Of a stretch of DNA of 64,000 bases, positions 56,531-64,000 are shown piece after piece. A program made the translations under genes and the position numbers. Where the stretch lies: NCBI GenBank assembly GCA_963971405.1, contig OZ020487.1, positions 41,141,039 through 41,205,038 of the forward strand. The letters run 5' to 3'. The stretch comes from Psococerastis gibbosa (taxonomy: Eukaryota; Arthropoda; Insecta; Psocodea; Psocidae). The stretch's first letter is position 1. Each line of letters begins with the position of its first letter. Below the pieces are notes generated by a model. The model was given only the letters and a program-made list of their open reading frames with translations, had not been told where the DNA came from and did no database searches.

Positions 56531-56764
56531 GAAAGAAGGAATCCAAAAGGAAAACAAACATGACGCTGTGGAAATATTTGATTCAAATTCGGTATTGTTT
56601 ACATTGTACAACAGGCACACCATCCAGAACAATATTCCGATTTATCTCGGCACTTCCCATCGCGGTCAAATCTTAACGGTGCCCCTCTGCCCCCACAATT
56701 GCTAAAAATATATGTTTAAACTTTAATAATAAAGATTTAATTTACTATACGTTACTCTTACTGA

Positions 56765-56877
56765 CAGATTTTTTTTTCCTATGTAATACCTGTGTTGAGT
56801 TACAACAGGTTTCCTATCGCATGGTGTGTAGAGACTCGCACAAGTACGAACAAGCTACCACTACGTCATCGAAGACC
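56765..56877 (-). mobile_element. SINE-B copy, 3'-truncated
   Basis: Complement of the 5' two thirds. It directly abuts the MITE-M copy that begins at 56881. Confidence 0.7.
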
Positions 56878-56880
56878 TTA

Positions 56881-57267
56881 GGCGCCCATTCCACCGACCG
56901 GCTAGGGCTATTTACGAAAACGGTGACGTGGTAGCAGACATTCAAGACTTAGGCGGGGTTTCCACCAACCTCGCATTGCAGAATGGAAATGAAATGTTTG
57001 TTTTCCTCATCTATGCCATAGTTAAAATTGATCAATAATCATAGAGTAAAATCACAAACAAACAAACTGAAATTAAAAAATGGCGTCATGGGATATGTTA
57101 AGTACAAACATTTTAATAGATTTCTATAAAAAGAAAAATTCTAATTTCCGTCAATGTCATTTGCATTCTGCAATGCGAGATCGATGGAAACCCCGCCTAA
57201 GTCTTGAATGTCTGCTACCACGACACCGTTTTTGTAAATAGCCCTAGCCGGTCGGTGGAATGGCACC
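56881..57267. mobile_element. MITE-M copy (composite), TTA target site
   Basis: Ends GGCGCCCATTCCACCGACC and GGTCGGTGGAATGGCACC, flanked on both sides by TTA (56878-56880; 57268-57270). A 3-bp A/T target fits PIF/Harbinger-type transposition. Confidence 0.85.
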
Positions 57268-57269
57268 TT

Positions 57270-58250
57270 AAGCTAGGATATCACTTGGGTCTTTTGCACG
57301 TTAATGAAGACATCCGCATTTTTCAATGCATACTAGCGTAGGCTAATAGCAAATAGTAAATATTATGCAGCACACTATTCAGCATTAAAAATCCAAGTCC
57401 CAATTCAGATTAAAACTTTCTTTAATTCGCGTCGACTGTGCTGTTTGACGGTTTCGCCTTGTATATATTACATTAAGCTATAACCGGTACAGCATACAAT
57501 AAAGGACACATAGAGCCTAGAGAATACCGAGGTATAGCCGGGTAAGACGAATAAACAAAATTTCCGCCAAACTGAACGAACGAACTGGCTGGCGGTTGTT
57601 TTAAAAGTGACATAAAAGAACTCCAAAACTGACCGGGTATTGCGGCACCAGAATTTCGTAGTTGTTTTGATGTTATATTGCAAATGACTTTTTTGACGTT
57701 AGCACGCTTATAATAATTCGACTCATTTATTTTTTTCTGATTATTTACTAGATTCTCATCACTATCTTATTTTAGTTGTAGTAGTTTAGTAGTAGTAGTT
57801 GTAGGTACGATTCCTTCCAAAAAAAAGCTTGAATAAGTCTCTAAAAAACACTAATCTCTCAATGAAGATGAGGACTGAAAAGTAGACTTTAAAACTGTAA
57901 TGAAAACTAAATCTGGATTAAATCCTTGTAATCCTAACGAGCAGAGGGTGTCCAGGGTCAATCAAAATTGGGGCAGTCTAATTTTAAAACATCTAACCGG
58001 CCTCTGAATTATTTGAAATTATTAATTGTGTTCTTCCATGTATGGGCCTTTGAATATGGTCGGGCAAAAAATAAAACTAATATAATTTCCATCCTACTTA
58101 TAAATATTTTCAAGGTTATAATTTCTCATAAATATGAGATTTGCAATTTGGTGAAACGTCCTCAAAAACAGTGCACTGGAGTATAGGGGGAGGGCTGGTG
58201 CTTTGGTTATAATGTGAGGGTGCACTAAGCGTAACCCCCTCCTTTTGCGT
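57270..58250. other. No gene seen
   Basis: AT-rich sequence between MITE-M and Repeat A. Short open frames here lack splice context and similarity. Confidence 0.5.
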
Positions 58251-58800
58251 AACGCACAAAGCAACGTTTATACAATTGGTGACGCTTTTCTATTCGGCCT
58301 ATTTCTATATCATTGATAGCAGCATAACGAACTTGAAAATACTGCTGATCATGGATCAATACCTTTTTCCATATACCCTACTGAGGACTTTAAATTTCGG
58401 TAAGATACTTAAATTGAGTCTTTTTTATTTTTTTACCCCGAGTACCGAACTATCAATGGGTAAGCGACCTATTGGGTTTTGTTGACATTAATAACGACTA
58501 CAGTATTGGTGAATTTAAAAGAAATTGCTGGAACCGTTTTTGAGAAATAATTTTTTCAGTCTTTGAGTTAGCCCAAAATAAAAAAAAAATGTTCCCGAGG
58601 TATGATTTTTTTTTAACTTACACGCCAAATTTTATCAAAATTCACTGGGTAGTTTGCCCACAAGTCAACGAACAGACAGACCGACAGGCAGACCTCCTGG
58701 GTCTTCAAAACGGGTAAATCCACTGATATCCCGAAATTAAAAATTTCGACCATCAGAAAGCTTTCCTTACATAATATAGTTCGTATAAATAGGAAAACAA
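58250..58800 (+). repeat. Repeat A, diverged plus copy
   Basis: Shares GGTAAGCGACCTATTGGG, GACATTAATAACGACTACA, and AGACAGACCGACAGGCAGA blocks and the end GTATAAATAGGAAAACAA. Confidence 0.6.
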
Positions 58801-58852
58801 CTAAAACAAATCAAATTATATATATTGTTTTCCATAAAGCAATTACAGCAAA

Positions 58853-59022
58853 GGCGGCTATTCCACTTGTCAATATTCCGTCATTTGTGCATCTATAATT
58901 GATGAGCTTTTTGTATTAAGGATGTAGATACTTAGCTTACCTATTATAAATTAAGTTATAATATGTTAGAGACTTATTATTGATGCGTAAATGACGGAAT
59001 ATTGACAAGTGGAATAGCCGCC
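58853..59022. mobile_element. MITE-M-like element
   Basis: Ends GGCGGCTATTCCACTTGTCA and the inverse; flanked by AAA on both sides. Same subfamily as the copy at 23757. Confidence 0.8.
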
Positions 59023-59186
59023 AAAGGATGTTGTCATTTAAATACACATATGTACATAGGAAGCCCTATTGCCTAGGAATAGGAAAAGTGCTCCAAGAAT
59101 TCTGTTATTGAATATGGTGTACAGGCGTACAGGCTACGTGCCCAAATTGTCATTAAATGTAATATTATCGCAGGTCATATACAGTA

Positions 59187-59423
59187 GTAGTGCTGGATTA
59201 ACCCCTGTGGGGGCCGTTGGCACAATTCATATGTGAGGGCCGTGGGTGCAAACGTTCAATTTCCCGCCAATTTCAAAATTTGGAAATAATCTTCAACTTT
59301 TAATTTTTTATATTTTTATTTTAAAAAAAAGAAAAATTTTGTTTGGGGGGGCCGGAATTTTAGCCATTTTATTTGGGGGGTGTAGGCCTGTGCCCCAAGT
59401 CCCCATTGGTTAATTCGGCACTG
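59187..59423. mobile_element. hAT MITE, relative of the 44188 element
   Basis: Ends TAGTGCTGGATTAACC and GGTTAATTCGGCACTG. The interior is G-rich on the plus strand (GGGGGGCC). Confidence 0.65.
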
Positions 59424-59818
59424 TTAAACAGTATAGGTGAACAAACAGATGAAAAATTAACCTCTGTCCTAACTAAACCAATATATAGAAGCTTCCAATG
59501 AAAATTGCGTAGTTTAACCAAGGGATGTGATGCACCGGCTTTGCAGGGCTCAATTTTCACCAGTGCAGTGCACTAAGAGGGGGTGGTGCAGGGTGCTCCA
59601 TTTCTCCACCCCTGATTTCCTATTCAGCCATCAGTGTGATTCTAGTCTGTGTGTTGTGCACGTCAATGCAATCTCGTATATATTGCGTACTCTCTGACTG
59701 ACTTCAAATTTTTAACGTAATATTTGGTGCATAGTGAATAATTTTAATAGGCTACTCTTCAAATAAAATAAATAAATATTCATTTATTATTTATTAATTT
59801 TAATAGGTTACTCTACAA

Positions 59819-59836
59819 ATGGATAGCGATCAGATG
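59819..59836 (+). CDS. Unidentified gene, coding exon 1
   Basis: 18 nt, MDSDQM, ending ATG before GTGAGTA. ATG is followed by G at +4. It is short, and chosen because it is in phase with exon 2 and has a consensus donor. A near-duplicate of the 25 bases before it occurs about 53 bases upstream. Confidence 0.45.
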
Positions 59837-62372
59837 GTGAGTATTTATATTGGATACCACAATTTTGGTACTGGATTATTAACTTTTTTTTTTAATTTTT
59901 TTTGCAAGTGGTGGCATTAGTTCCTTCTTGTAATTTACCGTCATTTGAGACCATGGTTAGGTATTGAAAAATTACTTGCGACATACAGTAGGTAAGGTAC
60001 CAAGAAATTTTAACCTTCCCATTTTTCGGTCAGGGCAATTAGTATAATTTGTGCAAACCAACATGAAGATAGAACTGTTCAACCGGGAGGAAAATTATAA
60101 CAGGCTTAATTAGTAATAATCATTTAGGCAGAATAGGTATAGGCCTACTATACATTGTAACTGCATAAGCTTTCACGGCCGGAGTCAAATGAAGAACCAG
60201 TAGAATCCGGGCTGATGGGCCGTGGTCGAATTGAAAGTGAACTTTCAAATGTTTCGTCAACATCTGCGGTTGACATCTTCAGTGGCGCTGCGTAGACTTC
60301 GAAGGTTGCACCTCGGTGGCTCCGTAGCGAGTGACTGTACTATACATTGGAAGACAATCTGAGCCTGTGGGCCTATCATGCCGTTTAAAGGACAACTTAT
60401 TTAGGGTTAAATTTGCAAAGAAAATAATTCATTTGCAGTATTATATGTTATATACAACTTTAAATTAACTTTGGTTGAGGACGTAACCTCCTCGTTATAA
60501 CCGACATTAGAGGTTATAGAAAATACACAATCCAGTTTTTTCTAAGTCTTCTCATTTTGGTCAAAGAAAATAATTTGAGGATGAAAAGTGCTACTAAATT
60601 GTTTTGTTATGTATTAAACCCCACAATAAGTTATCCTTTAAGCCTTTATAGGCCTTAACATTTGATCAAGAACGGTGAGAGTGAGGATGTTGGTAGCAAG
60701 AAATATGGATGGGGTTAACTTATTTATTTATTGGCTTTACATAAAAAAATCAATCAACACTATAAAACTGCCATCCCAGCGAAGTTAGGTCCATAAAGCC
60801 CTCTCTTACTCTCAACTGGGATGAGGAGTAATCATACACATGCGTCAGTACAGTACAGGTGTAAATACACTGATATAAAAATTCCTTTCGGCTCTGGCCG
60901 GTCAGGTGTCGGGAGATTCCGCAGACCCTGCTTTTCCTCTACGCTACCTACGCTATGTATGTAATAAAAAATAAAAAAACACTTCATTATTTTCCCGACC
61001 ACAACATCAACACACAAAACATTCTTGGATGCAGGCGCGGATCTAGAAAGAGACCAAGGAGGGGCTAAGATGAAATACGGATTTTTTTGTTGAAAAATAG
61101 GGCTGAAATATTGGGGTGTTACGCATTTTCAGGGCAATAAGGGTTCTATATTATAGGTAATTAATACAATCGAGCACAAGGGGGGCCAGGGGATCTCCCC
61201 CGGGAGAAAATTTGTGAAAAATAGGACTGAAATAGTGCGGTTTTACGCAATTTGAGGAACCTAATGGGGGGGCTGTAGCCCCCATAGCGTAGATCCGCGC
61301 CTGCTTGGATGTGTTCCAAATTTCGAACCACAATGCCGACTATGAACTTTTACTTATCAAATTATTTTCACTTTGACTGGATGCCATCTTAAAATAGTTG
61401 ATTTGTCGTAAAAAGTGTTGATGCGGGCTTTCAGTTAGATTTTAATTTATTCCTCTGCGACCAATAGTAACTGAGATATGAATTCTATAAGGTTTCAATC
61501 GGCCGCCATCTTGTAACTTAATAGTGGATCTAGCTGGTTAGCAAAGTCGATCAAGACATTTGTATGATCAATTTTTGTGACAAGTTTCATCAAAATCGGC
61601 TACTATTTACGGAAGTTAGAGTGTTTCCTAAAATCGATATACCTAGGTACATACATACCGGTACATATTATATACATATATATATATATATATTTTAAGT
61701 CGAACATTTGTCGCCATCTCAATAGGTAGATGAATCTCCCTAAAGGAATGGTACCGACACTATTGCTTAGGCGCATATTCCACCGACCGGCTAGGGCTAA
61801 ATACAAATACGGTGACGTGGTAGCAGACATTCAAGACTTAGGCGGGGTTTCCACCGAAAATTCTAATTTCCGTCAATGCCATTTGCATTCTGCAATGCGA
61901 GGTCGGTGGAAACGCCGCCTAAGTCATGATTGTCTGCTACCACGTCACCGTATTTGTATTTAGCCCTAGCCGGTCGGTGGAATATGCGCCTTACTGATAT
62001 ACCCCGCATACCCCATTGTAATTCATTCGAGTATTTCAGCAGACTCAAAATAGCCCCGGCCCTAAGAACATCCTCATTAATCCATTACAAACACAAAGAA
62101 AATTTATTTTTATTTTTTAGGCTTCTCTAGACAGTTTTGTCAGCGATGAAGAGAACACATCAACGATCACCGATGATACATCTGACGAGGGAGATACGCC
62201 TATTAAGAAATATAAAGTCACGCTTAAGGACAACAAGATAGAATTCAAGAGATCAGATGTTGAAGAAGAGAAAGACGTAAAGAAGAGGAGCTACACACGG
62301 AGAAGAAACGCCGCCGAGAATGGTGAAAATACGCCAAGGAGAAGAAATACAAGAAATCGCAGCCCAACACAG
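59819..62372 (+). CDS. 5' end of an unidentified gene: two coding exons, acidic then basic N-terminus
   Basis: Exon 1 59819-59836 (ATG...ATG, then donor GTGAGT) and exon 2 62121-62372 (acceptor TTTTATTTTTTAG, then donor GTACCG) are both in phase 0 and give 90 residues: MDSDQM, then ASLDSFVSDEENTSTITDD, acidic and Ser/Thr-rich, then KKYKVTLKDNKIEFKR, then a Lys/Arg-rich end with RRRN and NTPRRRNTRNRSPTQ. The composition suggests a nuclear, chromatin- or RNA-linked protein with phosphorylation sites, but the family is not recognised. The 2,284-base intron holds a hAT MITE, a MITE-M copy and a Penelope-like hairpin. No later exon could be established before 64000, so the gene is partial here. 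Confidence 0.55.
60165..60350 (-). mobile_element. Copy of the hammerhead-like hairpin family
   Basis: Minus strand reads CTGAAGAT-GTCAAC-CGCAGAT-GTTGAC-GAAAC (about 60252-60285), with perfect six-base-pair stem, inside a larger element with GGCTTTCACGGCC-type ends. It lies in the first intron of the unidentified gene. Confidence 0.45.
60455..60560 (-). mobile_element. SINE-C tail remnant
   Basis: Complement of the SINE-C tail (TTAACTTTGGTTGAGGACG and CCTCCTCGTTATAACCGA) and of the CCAGTTTTTTC junction, without the tRNA-like part. Confidence 0.55.
60718..60828 (-). mobile_element. SINE-A partial copy
   Basis: Minus-oriented 3' part, with the TTATTTATTTATTGG tail complement and the diverged CCATCCCAGCGAAGTTAGG body. 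A similar 35-base scrap is at 50805-50840. Confidence 0.55.
61032..61303. mobile_element. hAT MITE with a perfect 8-bp target duplication
   Basis: 272 bp, ends CAGGCGCGGATCTAG and TAGATCCGCGCCTG. CTTGGATG at 61024-61031 is repeated exactly at 61304-61311. A related left end with the same GAGCGGATCTAGA..GAGACCAAGGAGG start is at 12299. Confidence 0.9.
61770..61990. mobile_element. MITE-M copy (short), TTA target site
   Basis: 221 bp, ends GGCGCATATTCCACCGACC and its exact inverse, flanked by TTA at 61767-61769 and 61991-61993. The inner element is deleted down to its ends. Lies in the first intron of the unidentified gene. Confidence 0.85.
62121..62372 (+). CDS. Unidentified gene, coding exon 2
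   Basis: 252 nt, 84 codons open throughout, with a strong polypyrimidine tract before it. Codon choice is varied and the composition (about 45% GC) is richer than the flanks, unlike the surrounding repeats. It carries the acidic-to-basic switch described for the gene. Confidence 0.6.
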
Positions 62373-62375
62373 GTA

Positions 62376-63394
62376 CCGTACATAAACAATAATAATAATT
62401 TCTTCTTCTTTTTCTTCGGCCGGTACTTCCCTGCGCCGAAGGAAAATTTGTATAAATAAGTTATCAATTATACCATTGTAATACAAAAATCCTGTGGTCT
62501 CCCAAGTTAATAAACTTGTCGGGGGTTAGCACATAATAACAATAACAAATAATAATAATAAAACCTTTAATGAAAAAAAGTAGATATACAGTAAGAAAAG
62601 TAAAAGATTGAGAAAGATTGAAAAAAACGAATACACGTTTCAGTATTTTTTTATTTAACACTTCCCTAATTGGTAGCACGTTTTTTAAATAATAATAAAT
62701 AAACAACGATAAATTTTTAAAAATAAATAGGTAGGTAAACACCCAATGCTTGGCTTATACACCAGACTTATAATGGATACAATATGGCGGATGACAATAC
62801 CTGTCTAATATAGAGCCCTAATATACAGATAACAATAGCTATAACATTAGGTTTAGGTTCCATATTTCCATAAAGGTAGGAGAGGGAACCCCTGTCTTTA
62901 ATGTAGCTACTGTAAGTCTTACGTAGAGTGAATTCCTATTGAAACTAATAATAAATAACGTAAAGAATCAACGGTTTCGATCCAATATTATTCAAGTTTA
63001 TTACGGCATTGACTTGCCGTAACAGCGTGCATATAAAGTATAGCAGGGCTACTTACAAGGCCATCGCTGGAGGGGGGCTTTAAGGCGTTAAGCCTTATTC
63101 TCTTAATGGACCTGGCGCCCCTGGACAAAAGAGAGCTCAGCCTCTCTTAATTGAGACATTATCGTTCGTAAATAGTTTCTATTATTATAATTTTCGATCA
63201 GGGAAAGACCTCTCACAAGAAATGTGTCAACAATAGAGAAATTGTGGAAAAGTTTATAAACCAACGTTATTGCAGGTAGGCTGCAGGCTTATTCGTTGAC
63301 TATTTTTGGTCTAATTTAATAATTTCGGAGATGCGTTGCAATATAGGCTAATAATTTGGTTCAGTGAAGCCCCCGTACACATCGATAATTCTCA
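62376..63394. other. Presumed intron of the unidentified gene
   Basis: AT-rich, with (AAT)n and a GC-richer stretch at 63060-63140 that may be a retroelement end. A 74-base open stretch at 63202-63275 has splice-like borders but weak support. Confidence 0.4.
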
Positions 63395-63690
63395 CAGTCG
63401 AGATTTGCCGACGTCTCTTCCATTGTAGGGATAATGTTATGCAGCGGAAAAGATGCCGGCATATCGCAACTGCGAGAATTGTCTGTGATGAAGAATTAGA
63501 ATCCGGGATAATAGGCCAGTTGCTGCTGAGCTTAGATACAGTCTTCGAAGTCTACGCAGTGCCACTGAAGATGTCGATAGCAGATGTTGACGAAACGTTT
63601 ATTGGAAGTACCTACGCTTTCAGATCGACCACGGCCTATCATCCTGGATTCATAGGATTCATCGCGTAACTCTGGCCGTGGAAGTCTCTG
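63395..63690 (+). mobile_element. Copy of the hammerhead-like hairpin family
   Basis: Plus strand CTGAAGATGTCGATAGCAG.. and GTTGACGAAACG at about 63566-63597; downstream CTTTCAGATCGACCACGG matches the arm of the palindrome at 6112. Stem II is weakened by substitutions. Confidence 0.45.
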
Positions 63691-63707
63691 TGGCGATTTT
63701 TCCTTAT

Positions 63708-63838
63708 CTTAACGTGGGATTAAAATTATAAAACAAGATTTATTTTTGAATGGAAAGTGCTATTCAAAATTGTTTTGGTTTCCATTTTTAACAACAAGAA
63801 TAATAAGTAAATGCAAAACGGCATAAATTAGTAGGCCC
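63708..63838. mobile_element. Foldback E (short form)
   Basis: GGGATTAAAATTATAAAACA and TTGTTTTGGTTTCCATTTTT, then AACGGCATAAATTAGTAGGCC. A weaker scrap of the same family is at about 60560-60640. Confidence 0.6.
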
Positions 63839-64000
63839 GCTGGTCATTAAAACTAAAACTTACCTGGCCCCACTGACCACTGTAGCCTATATAATTATGT
63901 ATATATAAATATATATATATAATTATATATATGGACGTGAGACTATTGTGGCGGCGAACCATATATTCCTTTACACAATCACAAAATCTACTCCGATTGG

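Noticed and set aside
63202-63275. Third exon of the unidentified gene (GKTSHKKCVNNREIVEKF)
   Set aside because: Borders are AG and GTAGG and the phase fits, but the polypyrimidine tract is poor and there is no similarity; kept only as a possibility.
63848-63866. 16-nt micro-exon on the minus strand between CTACAG and GTAAGT
   Set aside because: Sites alone are weak evidence and no gene on that strand is known here.

Overview
The window is AT-rich nuclear DNA of an animal, most likely an arthropod and probably an insect. The signs are GT-AG introns of a few hundred bases to 3 kb, one conserved metazoan gene split over 13 coding exons, tRNA-derived SINEs, fragments of RNase-H-bearing and RTE-like non-LTR retrotransposons, and very many short inverted-repeat DNA elements (MITEs). 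The species cannot be named from the sequence. Nothing prokaryotic (operons, Shine-Dalgarno sites, CRISPR) is present.

Three protein genes can be supported. (1) Minus strand, 28984 down to 14358: a complete folliculin-interacting protein (FNIP) orthologue. All 13 coding exons could be joined with consistent phases into 1,076 codons plus stop, matching the conserved blocks of vertebrate FNIP1/2 from the first to the last exon. Just upstream, at 29133-29140, lies a CACGTG E-box in a context close to the CLEAR element bound by TFEB/MITF factors, in keeping with the known FLCN-FNIP feedback loop. (2) Plus strand, 49685-50715: a previously unrecognisable two-exon gene for an 86-residue secreted peptide, with a signal peptide made by joining a 25-nt first coding exon to the second, and a two-cysteine C-terminus. 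(3) Plus strand, from 59819: the first two coding exons (59819-59836 and 62121-62372) of a gene that continues beyond the window or past exons I could not find. It begins with an acidic serine-rich stretch followed by an Arg/Lys-rich stretch.

The rest is repeats. 1-4300: SINEs, a TTAA-flanked MITE, RTE-like tails, and a 0.2-kb direct duplication. 4850-5965: a hAT-like element carrying a dispersed 0.7-kb repeat (Repeat A). 6100-14350: Penelope-like hairpins, MITEs, LINE remnants, and a 649-bp element with perfect 19-bp inverted ends. 14358-29230: FNIP, whose introns hold SINEs, MITEs and LINE tails, none touching an exon. 29230-49680: repeat-dominated intergenic DNA with several readable nested insertions (a LINE inside foldback element E; element E inside a hAT MITE). 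50720-59800: more hAT MITEs, a 4-monomer higher-order tandem array (52713-53400), LINE tails. 59800-64000: the start of gene 3, MITEs, a hAT MITE with a perfect 8-bp target duplication, and a Penelope-like hairpin.

Family names used below (SINE-A/B/C, MITE-M, MITE-D, MITE-H, foldback E, Repeat A, Repeat G, Repeat J) are labels of convenience for copies recognised by comparing parts of this window with each other; they are not database names.
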